NCBI GenBank assembly: GCA_009885105.1 | Contig: VFLI01000025.1 | Coordinates: 45,035-109,034, forward strand | Length of the DNA stretch: 64,000 nt | Origin: Spirochaetia bacterium | GTDB taxonomy: Bacteria > Spirochaetota > Leptospiria > Leptospirales > Leptonemataceae | Direction: 5' to 3' | In this document: positions 18,075-27,152 of the stretch, one piece after another | Position numbering within the stretch: the first letter of the stretch is position 1 | Layout of the letters: every line of letters starts with the position of its first letter | Translations under genes and position numbers: made by a program | The notes under the pieces: generated by a model | Database searches by the model: none | What the model saw: the letters and a program-made list of their open reading frames with translations, nothing else | Told to the model about the DNA's origin: nothing

Positions 18075-18635
18075 ATGTACGGACCGCTGAGTGAAAAACT
18101 GTTCTCCGACTCTCATAAAGAATTGTATCAATACCGAGAGGAGCCGTTTCTTCTGGCTTCGGGCAATAAATCGAACCATTACTTTAATTGCAAGAAAATC
18201 ACGCTGATTCCTTCCCGTCTGGAAATGCTCGCGTCTGCTGTCTGCGATGAGCTTCTGCCCACAGAAAACCTGGGCGAGATACCGGCTGCGGGCGGCCTGA
18301 CTCTGGGGGCGGATCCGATTGCGGTGGCGCTTTCGCTTGCTTTTCTGAAAAGAGGAAAAACAGTCTATCCATTGATTGTCAGAAAAGAGGCCAAGAGCCA
18401 CGGCACCGGAGCCCAGATTGAAGGCGAGTGGGGACTTGTCAAATCGGCGCTGGTGCTGGACGATGTCGTGACTACCGGGGGCTCGACGCAGAAAGCAGTT
18501 GATGCGTTTCGCAAGGCCGGACTGGAAATAAAAGCCGCCGTCTGCATCGTGGACAGACAGGAAGGAGGACGGGAAGCTCTGCTCGAGCAGGGTGTGAAAC
18601 TTTACAGCGTGTTCAAAAAAAGCGACTTCTTATAA
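18075..18635 (+). CDS. pyrE: Orotate phosphoribosyltransferase
   Basis: Converts orotate and PRPP to orotidine 5'-monophosphate in pyrimidine synthesis; cytosolic dimer. 186 residues. The PRPP loop VLDDVVTTGGSTQKAVDAF (near residues 130-150) and the flexible-loop region VRKEAKSHGTG are intact, and FLLASGNKSNHYFNCK is the N-terminal signature. It stands alone between divergent lnt and convergent DUF1577-like gene, with no other pyr gene. The ribosome binding site is weak. Confidence 0.94.
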   Translation: MYGPLSEKLFSDSHKELYQYREEPFLLASGNKSNHYFNCKKITLIPSRLEMLASAVCDELLPTENLGEIPAAGGLTLGADPIAVALSLAFLKRGKTVYPLIVRKEAKSHGTGAQIEGEWGLVKSALVLDDVVTTGGSTQKAVDAFRKAGLEIKAAVCIVDRQEGGREALLEQGVKLYSVFKKSDFL

Positions 18636-18666
18636 ATGTGAATCCTTATTCTTAGCCGGTCAAGTT

Positions 18667-19842
18667 CTACTTCTTCCCCGTCATGTTTTTTCGGTGATCC
18701 ATGTGCTCCTTGAGTTTTCTTTCCTCGATGAGGACATTGTCCATAAACCGTTTCATTTCGCCTTCGCGCGATGAGTTGCCGGAAATCTGTATCCCCAGGA
18801 GAAGGCTTTTGTCCTCAAGCGTGTGCGCGGATCGTATAAGGCCGTACAGAGTGATAGGAGCCTGCATCTTAAAAAAAAGGTCGAAGGTAAAGCCGCTCTG
18901 ACGGACCAGATAGTTTCGCAGCTCCTCCGTTTTGATGAGCACCTTGATGCCGCCTCGTGAAAGATTCACGACCGGCTGCTTCTCCTGAATCATAACCGTG
19001 TTGGAGTCGCGGATGCGGTCCACCATTTCAAAGGCCAGCTGCTGTATTTCCAGCGCCTTGTCCAGATCGTAGTTCTGCGTTTTGCTTTGAATTTCAATAT
19101 AACCGAGAGGAATTCTCGATTCATCATGCGAAAGATATGTGATCGGCACGATCAGTGCAGAGATGATTTTTTCGCGGTGATATTCTTCTATTTTTTTCTT
19201 CAGGCCGTCATCCAGAAAAGCGGCATAATCAAGACAGGCATCATTTAAGGGCCGGTAACTCTCTGGAATTCGCGTATCGGAGACAAGAATCATTTTACCG
19301 CTTTTGCGAATTTCGTCGTAAACCGTTCCCCGCCCGCTGAATACGTCTATTTTTACGACGTCCGCCATGTTGCGCAGTTTCTGCTCATAGGTGGCGAAAT
19401 TCACTTTCACAGAAGTCGGGATATTGAACAGAGTCGCCTCGATTGTATGCTTGCTGGTTCGCACATTGGAAATATGCACCTCATTATTTTTCACACCAAT
19501 TCTGGGATGACTGCGCTCGATTTTGGAAAGCGACGCCTGCACAACGGCCATCGTGTATACGCTTCCTCCTTCCATTTTGCTCAGAACGCAGCACTGCAGA
19601 TGGATATACCTGCCCAGAATGCGAAACAGCGTCATTTCTTCGTTCATCTCCGGCTTCAGCACTCCCACATCGACCGTGATGATATTGTGCTCGTTGATGC
19701 TCAGAAGCTGTACTTCATAAGGCGGATCGGAACCCTTCACGTACAGAGATTTCATCAGAAGATGGTTTTTTATCAGATGCTGGATTTTGTCCGAAGCCAG
19801 TATGCTTTCCAGTTCTCTTTTGGTATCTCGTTTCGTTTCCAT
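18667..19842 (-). CDS. DUF1577-like protein with C-terminal PilZ domain
   Basis: 391 residues, soluble. The layout resembles a family best known from Leptospira: an N-terminal unknown region, a middle domain of GAF/beta character (MILVSDTRIPESYRPLNDACLDYAAFLDDG) and a C-terminal PilZ-like barrel from about residue 290 with VNLSRGGIKV, the D/NxSxxG half of the c-di-GMP motif. The RxxxR half is not obvious, so binding is uncertain. Likely a cytosolic second-messenger effector; target unknown. It forms a single-gene unit convergent with pyrE. Confidence 0.7.
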   Translation of the reverse strand: METKRDTKRELESILASDKIQHLIKNHLLMKSLYVKGSDPPYEVQLLSINEHNIITVDVGVLKPEMNEEMTLFRILGRYIHLQCCVLSKMEGGSVYTMAVVQASLSKIERSHPRIGVKNNEVHISNVRTSKHTIEATLFNIPTSVKVNFATYEQKLRNMADVVKIDVFSGRGTVYDEIRKSGKMILVSDTRIPESYRPLNDACLDYAAFLDDGLKKKIEEYHREKIISALIVPITYLSHDESRIPLGYIEIQSKTQNYDLDKALEIQQLAFEMVDRIRDSNTVMIQEKQPVVNLSRGGIKVLIKTEELRNYLVRQSGFTFDLFFKMQAPITLYGLIRSAHTLEDKSLLLGIQISGNSSREGEMKRFMDNVLIEERKLKEHMDHRKNMTGKK

Positions 19843-20087
19843 ATATTTGGAGTTTAAAAAAAGTAATTTTGCGAATCCAATTTTTTTTAATCATCTATCC
19901 AGGGATATAAATAAAATATCGACAGCTGGAGTGCCCAAACCGAGGCTTGCTCAGTAATTAGTCATTCTGCTTAAAAACATGGCAATTTAGTAGGGATTGA
20001 ATCTATAGCCGCTCCGAAAGGGCAATAAATGCATATAGTTCTTTCTGGTATGAAAATTGCAAATTGTTTGTAGTTCTGGAGGTCTAT

Positions 20088-21314
20088 ATGAAAAACAAAT
20101 ATGTATCGTTGGCAATTGTGCTGACTCTATTCTCGTTCCCGATCCTGGCTCAGGTGAAGCCCACGGAAACGTTCAAAGAAGAACCAGCTGCCGCAGCTCC
20201 CGCTGAGGCGGAAATCCCGGAGGGGAGTGTAACATTCGACAATCAGTTCGTTACCAACTATGTGTTCCGCGGCGACGACGTTCTGAAAAACTACTGGGCT
20301 CAGCGCGGCCAGCAGTACGGAAGCTTTGGCAGGGCCGGAGCCTACCAGCCTTCTATAACTTACAATACTCCCATTGCAGGTCTGACCTTCAATATCTGGG
20401 GCAGTCTGGCTTTGACCCGCAGAAATGACAGAGAAACAGACAACGCTCTGCAGACAGGCCCGGGAGGAACTGATTTGATTTCTTCCAATTGTGATGCTCT
20501 GGGAAGAACGTGCCCGTCTGCGGCAACGATCGGCGGAGCGATTGTCAGCCCGGCCGGAAACCAGATTGCCACAACCGGTTATGCGGCCAATATCAACACT
20601 GCCACCGGGGACCTTCGTCTGCCGGGGTTTTACAAGGAACAGAACGGACTCAAGCGCGTGGATGAGATGGATCTGATTCTGGATTACACCACTCTGACGA
20701 AGGGCGGGAAACTGATTTTTGGATTGATTCATTATTCGCTCTTGAATCCGGTCGCCAAAGCTGTCCCATTTACAAATGGCGGAGCCACTTACTATCAGAC
20801 GGAGATCTATGCCGGGTACGCTCTGACAAAACTGCCGGATCTTATCTTTAAAGTGAACTCAGATGTGGTGCACAGCCACCAGTACTGGACTCTTGCTTAC
20901 AGCAAGGAGAAAACACTGACGACGACTCTGGCTCTGGTGCTCGGTGTGAGCGCCGGCTACCAGGTTCGTCAGAATATTCAGGGCTGGCAGGATGTTACCG
21001 GAAAAATCGGCGTGAAAGCCGGCGGATTTACAGCAGGATTCAATTTCGCATACAGGCCGGATTTGAAAATGATGGAAGCAATCATGAACGAAGACCTGAA
21101 TACAAAACTTCCCATGTGGATAGAGGGATCGTCAACCATGTATGACGGATATGTGCGAGATCCTTCAAAGATTACTTTTACAGATCGTATGGTGAATCGA
21201 GCCCTGACACAATATGGCTCAACGGTCGGTCTGGGAACCTATGCGTACCAGCCCCGCCAGAAGCTGCCCCACACCCTGGTGTGGTTCAACATCGGCTATT
21301 CGCTGACATTTTGA
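20088..21314 (+). CDS. Probable outer-membrane beta-barrel protein
   Basis: 408 residues from the ATG at 20088, supported by GGAGG eight bases upstream. A signal peptide (MKNKYVSLAIVLTLFSFPILAQ) is followed by a Pro/Ala/Glu-rich linker, then alternating amphipathic strands typical of a barrel (VTFDNQFVTNYVFRGDD, SITYNTPIAGLTFNIWGSLAL, GFTAGFNFAYRP), and the protein ends in Phe (WFNIGYSLTF), the outer-membrane sorting signature. A ~45-residue loop with two cysteines (CDALGRTC) may lie outside. It is not clearly any named porin. It has its own promoter region (20 kb gap) and terminator (21339). A role in sulfate or other solute uptake next to cysDN is only a guess from position. Confidence 0.75.
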   Translation: MKNKYVSLAIVLTLFSFPILAQVKPTETFKEEPAAAAPAEAEIPEGSVTFDNQFVTNYVFRGDDVLKNYWAQRGQQYGSFGRAGAYQPSITYNTPIAGLTFNIWGSLALTRRNDRETDNALQTGPGGTDLISSNCDALGRTCPSAATIGGAIVSPAGNQIATTGYAANINTATGDLRLPGFYKEQNGLKRVDEMDLILDYTTLTKGGKLIFGLIHYSLLNPVAKAVPFTNGGATYYQTEIYAGYALTKLPDLIFKVNSDVVHSHQYWTLAYSKEKTLTTTLALVLGVSAGYQVRQNIQGWQDVTGKIGVKAGGFTAGFNFAYRPDLKMMEAIMNEDLNTKLPMWIEGSSTMYDGYVRDPSKITFTDRMVNRALTQYGSTVGLGTYAYQPRQKLPHTLVWFNIGYSLTF

Positions 21315-21338
21315 TTTGACAGATTGAAGGCCCGCCCG

Positions 21339-21377
21339 GGACGCAGAGAGAAGCAATTCGCTCTGCGTCCTTTGTTT
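21339..21377 (+). terminator. Rho-independent terminator after outer-membrane protein gene
   Basis: Perfect 10-bp stem GGACGCAGAG / CTCTGCGTCC with a 12-base loop, followed by TTTGTTT, 25 bp after the stop codon. The ACGCAGAG core is also the core of a dispersed repeat seen in many genomes. Confidence 0.85.
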
Positions 21378-21452
21378 GCGGCCCTGTCTTCTTCTCCAGT
21401 ATATATACAGAACTTTATCAATACTCCCCTATAGTTGTTGCCACTGGCTGGA

Positions 21453-22379
21453 ATGGTTAAAATCTGGCACAAGATGCACAGGTACCAGACAACACATCTG
21501 GAGCAGCTGGAATCCGAATCGATTTTTATCATGCGGGAGGTCGCGGCTCAGTTTGAAAGACCGGCTCTCCTCTTTTCCGGCGGCAAAGATTCGATTGTGA
21601 TGGTCCGGATCGCCCAGAAAGCGTTTCGACCCGCAAAGTTTCCTTTCCCTCTCGTTCATATAGACACGGGCCATAATTTTGAAGAGACGATTGTTTTTCG
21701 TGACAATCTTGCGAAGAAGCTGGGTGAAAGGCTGATTGTTCGATACGTTCAGACTTCGATTGATCAGGGCCGGGTGACTGAAGAGAAAGGCCCCAATGCC
21801 AGCCGCAATTCTCTGCAGACAATCACCCTTTTAGATGCGATAGAGGAACTGAAATTTGACGCGGCTTTCGGAGGAGCGCGGCGCGATGAAGAAAAGGCGC
21901 GGGCCAAGGAAAGAGTATTTTCCTTCCGGGACGAGTTCGGCCAGTGGGATCCCAAAAACCAGCGTCCCGAACTGTGGAATCTTTACAACGGAAAAATCCA
22001 CAACGGCCAGCACATCCGCGTTTTTCCGCTGTCCAACTGGACGGAAATGGATATCTGGCAGTACATTCTGAAAGAGAATCTGGAAATTCCGGAAATTTAT
22101 TTTTCGCACAGACGACCCTGCTTCACGCGCAACGGCATGCTGCTTCCCCTGTCCGAGTACCTTCCTCTTCAGTCCTCGGAAACTGCGGAAGAAATGCAGG
22201 TTCGATTTCGCACCGTCGGCGACATGACCTGCACCGGAGCGGTTGTATCGAATGCGAAAAGCGTGGCTGATATCATTCTTGAAGTTGCCGCCGCGCGCCT
22301 GACAGAGAGAGGCGGACGCGCGGATGACAAAAGGTCGGATGCGGCGCTGGAAGACCGGAAACGCGCGGGATATTTTTAG
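21453..22379 (+). CDS. cysD: Sulfate adenylyltransferase subunit 2
   Basis: Catalytic subunit of ATP sulfurylase, which makes adenosine 5'-phosphosulfate (APS) from sulfate and ATP; works with the CysN GTPase. PP-loop ATP pyrophosphatase with LLFSGGKDSIVM; also HIDTGHNFEE, FGGARRDEEKARAKER, FPLSNWTEMDIWQYI, and the ending RKRAGYF-like tail, all CysD hallmarks. Three starts are possible (TTG 21435, ATG 21453, ATG 21474); the last aligns best with E. coli CysD length, and none has a strong ribosome binding site. cysN follows 3 bp later. No cysH, cysC or sulfite reductase gene is nearby. Confidence 0.95.
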   Translation: MVKIWHKMHRYQTTHLEQLESESIFIMREVAAQFERPALLFSGGKDSIVMVRIAQKAFRPAKFPFPLVHIDTGHNFEETIVFRDNLAKKLGERLIVRYVQTSIDQGRVTEEKGPNASRNSLQTITLLDAIEELKFDAAFGGARRDEEKARAKERVFSFRDEFGQWDPKNQRPELWNLYNGKIHNGQHIRVFPLSNWTEMDIWQYILKENLEIPEIYFSHRRPCFTRNGMLLPLSEYLPLQSSETAEEMQVRFRTVGDMTCTGAVVSNAKSVADIILEVAAARLTERGGRADDKRSDAALEDRKRAGYF

Positions 22380-22382
22380 ATT

Positions 22383-23687
22383 ATGTTTGAAAGCTACCTG
22401 GATATGGATCTGCTCCGGATTTCAACAGCCGGATCCGTGGACGACGGGAAGAGCACACTGATCGGGCGTCTTCTGTACGGAACAAAAAGTATTTTTGAGG
22501 ATCAGCTGGACGCCATAGAAAAATCCAGCAGGCAGCGCGGGGACGACTATCTGAATCTGGCTCTGCTGACGGACGGACTGAGGGCTGAAAGAGAGCAGGG
22601 TATTACAATAGATGTGGGCTACCGCTATTTCGCAACGCCCCGGCGAAAATTCATCATCGCAGACACGCCCGGTCACATTCAGTACACACGCAACATGGTC
22701 ACGGGCGCATCGACGGCGAATCTTGCCATGATTCTGATCGATGCCAGAAAAGGCGTTCTTGAACAGACGAAACGGCACGCTTTTATCGCTTCGCTCCTGC
22801 GGATTCCCCATCTGGTGGTTTGTATCAATAAAATGGACCTCATGGATTATTCCAAATCCGTTTTTCAATCGATCCGGCTGGATTTTGAGAATTTTTCAGC
22901 GCCGCTGGATATTCACGATATCGCCTACATACCGCTGAGCGCTCTCAAAGGCGACAATGTTGTCAACAGATCCCAGAGCATGCCCTGGTACACCGGTTCG
23001 ACGCTTCTGAATCATCTGGAGCAGCTGCATATCGCCAGCGATTATAACTACAGCGAGCCCCGGTTTCCGGTTCAGTATGTCATACGTCCGCAGTCGGAAA
23101 CGCATATCGATTACCGGGCCTACGCAGGACGTGTTGCCGGGGGAGTTTTTCGGGCGGGTGATGAAGTAATGGCGCTTCCATCAGGCCAGATGTCCAGCAT
23201 TGAACATATTGATTTTCTTGATTCGCAGCTCGAAGCCGCTGTGCCGGGGCAGTCTGTGGCTTTCCGGCTGAAAAATGAGCTGGATATCAGCCGCGGCGAT
23301 ATGCTGGTTTCTCCGTCTGCGCTGCCGCTGGCCGGAAAGGAAATTGACGCGATGGTATGCTGGTTTTCGGAAAAACCAATGCAGCTGAACGGCCGGTACG
23401 GCCTTCTTCACACGACCCGGTCGGCACGATGCATGGTGCGCGATATCCGCTACAAAGTGGATATCCAGTCGATGGAAAGAAAAACTGACGATAAAAATAT
23501 CGCCATGAATGACATTGCGCGAATCCGGATCCAGACCGGCGAAACATTGTTTTATGATTTTTATAAAAATAACAGAACAACCGGCAGCTTCATCCTGATT
23601 GACGAGGCCACCAATGCCACAGTCGGCGCCTGTATGATTGAAGAACCAGGACGCGTTGCCTCAAATGATCCCGAGTACAGCATTTAG
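22383..23687 (+). CDS. cysN: Sulfate adenylyltransferase subunit 1 (GTPase)
   Basis: EF-Tu-like GTPase that drives APS synthesis by CysD. 434 residues without a fused APS kinase (CysC) domain. G-motifs: G1 GSVDDGKSTL, G2 region EREQGITIDVGYR, G3 DTPGHIQYTRNM, G4 NKMDLMD, G5 SALKGDN; two beta-barrel domains follow. Starts 3 bp after cysD, so the pair is one transcript. Confidence 0.96.
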   Translation: MFESYLDMDLLRISTAGSVDDGKSTLIGRLLYGTKSIFEDQLDAIEKSSRQRGDDYLNLALLTDGLRAEREQGITIDVGYRYFATPRRKFIIADTPGHIQYTRNMVTGASTANLAMILIDARKGVLEQTKRHAFIASLLRIPHLVVCINKMDLMDYSKSVFQSIRLDFENFSAPLDIHDIAYIPLSALKGDNVVNRSQSMPWYTGSTLLNHLEQLHIASDYNYSEPRFPVQYVIRPQSETHIDYRAYAGRVAGGVFRAGDEVMALPSGQMSSIEHIDFLDSQLEAAVPGQSVAFRLKNELDISRGDMLVSPSALPLAGKEIDAMVCWFSEKPMQLNGRYGLLHTTRSARCMVRDIRYKVDIQSMERKTDDKNIAMNDIARIRIQTGETLFYDFYKNNRTTGSFILIDEATNATVGACMIEEPGRVASNDPEYSI

Positions 23688-23727
23688 TGTTATACCAGCG
23701 TAATCTTTAAGTACCAAAGGGTGCGGA

Positions 23728-23844
23728 TTTTCACGCAAGCAAAGTCCGCGGAGAAGAGGAATCTTGCCCTTGTGGCAAGCATCCGGGGACGATTAACCAT
23801 ATTTGCTTTTTCCTCTGCGCCTCCCTGCGCCCTCCGCGTGAAAA
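23728..23844. repeat. 117-bp imperfect palindrome with TTTTCACGC / GCGTGAAAA ends
   Basis: The ends are perfect 9-base inverted repeats (23728-23736 with 23836-23844). Inside, CCGCGGAGAAGAGG faces CCTCTGCGCC...CCTCCGCG, and a small perfect hairpin CTTGCC / GGCAAG sits in the middle. It lies between the convergent ends of cysN and the glycyl-tRNA synthetase gene. It may act as a two-way terminator. Its CTCTGCGCCTC-CTGCGCC-CTCCGCGTG text matches a type of dispersed intergenic repeat known across many bacteria. Confidence 0.6.
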
Positions 23845-23866
23845 CATAATCTGCTGCAGCGACCGG

Positions 23867-25288
23867 TCAGGAAAAAATCAGTCTGTTCAGTATTTCCGGC
23901 AGTGAATCGATTTTTTCTCGTTTCTGTTCTGTCGTATCCCTGAGGCGAACTGTGACGGTTCTGTCTTTGAGACTGTCGTAATCCACGGTGATGCAGAACG
24001 GCGTTCCCAGTTCATCCTGACGGTAGTATCTTTTTCCTATCGAGCCGGACACATCGTACTCCACAGGAAAGAGTTTGGAAAGTTTTCTGTGAATTTCCAT
24101 CGCCAGTTCCGGAAGGCCGTCTTTTTTCTGCAGCGGGAAGATACCGACCTTCACAGGCGAGAGTTTTGGATTCATTCCCAGAACAATACGCTGTTCCGGA
24201 GTGCCTTCTTTTTCCACCAGGTAAGAATCGCAGAGGACGGCCAGCGTCAGGCGATTGAGCCCGAGCGAAGGCTCCACAACATAAGGGATGTATTTTGTAT
24301 TCGTTTCCGAGTCGAAATATTCAAGATTCTTTTTTGAAACTTTCACATGCTGCGTTAAATCGTAATCTGTCCGGGAGGCGATGCCCCAGAGTTCTCCCCA
24401 GCCGAAGGGAAATTTGTATTCGATATCCGCCGTGTTTTCAGAGTAGTGGCTTCTCTCTTCCGGATCGTGCTGCCGGAGCCGGAGATTTTCTTTCTTCAGA
24501 CCGATTGAGTACAGCCAGTTCATGCAGAAAGCGCACCAGTGTTCAAACCATTCTTTCTGGGATCCGGGCGCGCAGAAAAATTCCAGTTCCAGCTGTTCAA
24601 ATTCGCGCGTGCGAAATACAAACTGCCGGGCCACAATCTCATTGCGAAAGCTCTTGCCAACCTGAGCCACGCCAAAGGGGATCTTCACGCGGCAAGTGTC
24701 TGTTATGTTCTTAAAATTGATAAAAATTCCCTGAGCCGTTTCCGGGCGAAGATATACTTCCAGGTCTGAACCGGATACGGAGCCGGTCTTTGTTGAAAAC
24801 ATAAGATTGAACTGCCGGGGTTCCGTAAATGTTCCTTTATTGCCGCAGACCGAGCACTGTAAAGTTTCCTGTCTGGCGCGAAACGCTTCCACGAGAGATT
24901 CGAGCGTGAGTTTTTTTGTGTCAACTCCCGTTTCTTCAAGAATATGGTCGGCGCGGAATCGTGACTTGCAGTTTTTGCAGTCTATCAACGGATCATTGAA
25001 CGATCCGACATGCCCGCTGGCTTCCCAGACTTTCGGGTGCAGAATTATGGAACTGTCCAGTCCCACAACATCGTCCCTTTCCAGAACAAAACTCTTCCAC
25101 CAGAGGTTTCTCAAATTGCGCATCAGCTCAACGCCGTACGGACCGTAATCGAACGTATTGGAAAGACCGCCGTAAATCTCCGAGCCCGGGAAAACAAAAC
25201 CGCGCCTCTTGGTCAGGGCCACAATATCTTTGAGAGTATCAGCATCTCTGGGAGTTTTTTTGGGTTTTTTTTCTATTTCTTCCGCCAC
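23867..25288 (-). CDS. glyS: Glycyl-tRNA synthetase (dimeric, class II)
   Basis: Charges tRNA-Gly. Single-chain alpha2 type as in archaea and many non-proteobacterial bacteria. N-terminus RRGFVFPGSEIYGGLSNTFDYGPYG is diagnostic; class II motif 2 (FRNEIVARQFVFRTREFEQLELEFF) and motif 3 (VEPSLGLNRLTLAVL) are intact, as is an anticodon-binding C-terminal domain. Two CXXC pairs (CKNC and CSVC) lie in the insertion and may bind zinc. The start is uncertain: the frame opens with TTG at 25369, but GTG at 25288 gives 473 residues and an N-terminus like that of relatives. Stand-alone gene. Confidence 0.95.
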   Translation of the reverse strand: MAEEIEKKPKKTPRDADTLKDIVALTKRRGFVFPGSEIYGGLSNTFDYGPYGVELMRNLRNLWWKSFVLERDDVVGLDSSIILHPKVWEASGHVGSFNDPLIDCKNCKSRFRADHILEETGVDTKKLTLESLVEAFRARQETLQCSVCGNKGTFTEPRQFNLMFSTKTGSVSGSDLEVYLRPETAQGIFINFKNITDTCRVKIPFGVAQVGKSFRNEIVARQFVFRTREFEQLELEFFCAPGSQKEWFEHWCAFCMNWLYSIGLKKENLRLRQHDPEERSHYSENTADIEYKFPFGWGELWGIASRTDYDLTQHVKVSKKNLEYFDSETNTKYIPYVVEPSLGLNRLTLAVLCDSYLVEKEGTPEQRIVLGMNPKLSPVKVGIFPLQKKDGLPELAMEIHRKLSKLFPVEYDVSGSIGKRYYRQDELGTPFCITVDYDSLKDRTVTVRLRDTTEQKREKIDSLPEILNRLIFS

Positions 25289-25464
25289 AGGTCCATACCC
25301 GTTGAACGTGAGCGCCCAGGCAAGTGTTATTTTAAAGTGATTTATACTCTCAGGCCGGAGCGATTTCAATAACAGGACTATCCATCAAATTTTGAGGCAG
25401 TGCGGACCATCAGGTCTCAAGTTTTTCCGATTGACCGGCCGCAAAGATCATAGACGATGGGAGA

Positions 25465-26223
25465 GTGGATTCAGAAACGATCATCAGTGCGGGCAGCGGA
25501 TTTTTTTTCGTTTTTATGACTCTGATCGTTTTCGTCATCATTTATTTTTATTCTCGCCGCATGAAAAATCCTTTGATGAGAAAACTTACCTGGCTGGTCG
25601 GATTGATACCGGATGAGAACTCTGAATATCTTCATATATTCGGGGCGGAACGAGTGGCGCCGGAAGAGGGCGATTCTTTTGATATTTTTCACCATCGTCT
25701 TTTCCACCTGAAGAATTTTACTATAGTTCAGGGCGATACCCAGAAAGGCACGGACCTGGAACTCGACAGTCCTTTTGTAGAGAGATCAGTCAAAAGATTG
25801 AGATCCGAGCTCGGTGTGATTCTTTCGCCCCTGACGGATTATAAATATGCGGAACAGGATGAAGAGCCTGAACCGAATTATCCTTCCGGTCCTGTAATCC
25901 AGGAGCGCGATACGAATGAATCCGATACCGTAAAAAGCGAGCTGCCTCCCAGGCTCGGAGTTGTTTTTTTCATGGATAAGGAAAAAGAATACTTTCGACT
26001 GGAGGTCTATCGTGATGGATCAAAGATATCGGAGCATGGTATGAAGGGAATTGCGGATTATTTTCGCTTCAATTACTTCGATACAAATCGTGAAATCTTA
26101 TTTTTCACTTACAGCAAAGGATCGTACTCCGGGATGGCCATCGCTGCTGTTGACATGAAGTCGGGCGTACTGCTCTGCGATAAATTCATTCTTCCGGAAG
26201 AAAAAGAACTATCCGGAAGATGA
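25465..26223 (+). CDS. Membrane-anchored protein of unknown function
   Basis: 252 residues, GTG start preceded by GGGAGA. One membrane segment at ~10-28 (FFFVFMTLIVFVIIYFY) with an N-out orientation suggested by the following RRMK, then a cytosolic soluble domain of ~220 residues containing an acidic linker (EQDEEPEPNYPSG) and a C-terminal beta-rich part. No family recognised. It faces a convergent gene for another unknown membrane protein at 26254. The coding start, the codon texture and the ribosome site all look real. Confidence 0.65.
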   Translation: MDSETIISAGSGFFFVFMTLIVFVIIYFYSRRMKNPLMRKLTWLVGLIPDENSEYLHIFGAERVAPEEGDSFDIFHHRLFHLKNFTIVQGDTQKGTDLELDSPFVERSVKRLRSELGVILSPLTDYKYAEQDEEPEPNYPSGPVIQERDTNESDTVKSELPPRLGVVFFMDKEKEYFRLEVYRDGSKISEHGMKGIADYFRFNYFDTNREILFFTYSKGSYSGMAIAAVDMKSGVLLCDKFILPEEKELSGR

Positions 26224-26253
26224 CGAATATAAATAAAAATATAAATAAAAATC

Positions 26254-27108
26254 TTAATATTTATACAATTTCGTTTTTTCCGGATCGATTGCCCATTTCC
26301 CTTTTTCGTCCCGTGAAACGACCACGAATTTTCCTGAAGACCCGCCCTCTCTCACATACAGAACAGCTTCCCTGTCAGTTTCCTTTGAAACGGTCACAGA
26401 ATCTCCCAGGTAACCGCTGAAGGAACGCCATACCGGCGCTGCGGGTGAATTCAACAGCTCCGTGAATGTCTCGTTTGTGTAGCTGCCAAATGCGATAATC
26501 ATGATGATGAAATGATAAAATTTATACGGTTCTTTGAAGGCCAGCATCAGACGGATGGGAATATAAATCATGACGATGCAGATCAATGAATAGGTGATGC
26601 TGATTCTTGTTTTTAATACATACTCACTTCCGGAAATAAAAAGGTATGCTATCAGCGGAAGAATGAGAGCGCGAGAGGTGTGGTCATAGATTCCGTTTGC
26701 GTACTTCATCAGACCCGTATCGCCAGCCTGGTGTTTCAGAGCCACAATATACCCGATAAACAGACCGGGAAGAGCCATGATCACGGAGTTAAACGCCAGC
26801 GCCAGAATTCCTGCGCACAGCCACATCATTCCAAACAGACCGAGACCGTAAAAAGTATACAGCACTGGATTTTTCGGCGTGGATTTGCGCGCCATAGCAT
26901 AAACGAGCGTGATTATTGTTACCAGAAGAAAAAGCCAGATATAAGAGCTTCCGCCTTTCTGATAGGCTTCAATATCAGCGGAGTTGATAACGGGTTTGTC
27001 CAGCATCTGCCATACGTTGATTTTCGACAGGAAGAAACTTCCAAGGATTATCAAACCGTCCAGCAGGAAAACTTCAATGTTTTTTTTTGTGAGAGGGCTG
27101 ATGGTCAT
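26254..27108 (-). CDS. Polytopic membrane protein of unknown function
   Basis: 284 residues. About seven hydrophobic segments (from FLLDGLIILGSFFLSKI to FYHFIIMIIAFGSY) fill residues 10-215; the last ~60 residues are a soluble tail that resembles a small beta domain (REAVLYVREGGSSGKFVVVSRDEKGKW). No transporter or enzyme motif recognised. It lies 44 bp downstream of the AI-2E-type transporter gene on the same strand, probably in one operon. A short AT-rich direct repeat (AATATAAATAAA, two copies near 26225-26250) follows the stop. Confidence 0.65.
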   Translation of the reverse strand: MTISPLTKKNIEVFLLDGLIILGSFFLSKINVWQMLDKPVINSADIEAYQKGGSSYIWLFLLVTIITLVYAMARKSTPKNPVLYTFYGLGLFGMMWLCAGILALAFNSVIMALPGLFIGYIVALKHQAGDTGLMKYANGIYDHTSRALILPLIAYLFISGSEYVLKTRISITYSLICIVMIYIPIRLMLAFKEPYKFYHFIIMIIAFGSYTNETFTELLNSPAAPVWRSFSGYLGDSVTVSKETDREAVLYVREGGSSGKFVVVSRDEKGKWAIDPEKTKLYKY

Positions 27109-27152
27109 GGCATTGCTGTTCTGGAGAATTGTATTTCAAACTGGAAAAATTT

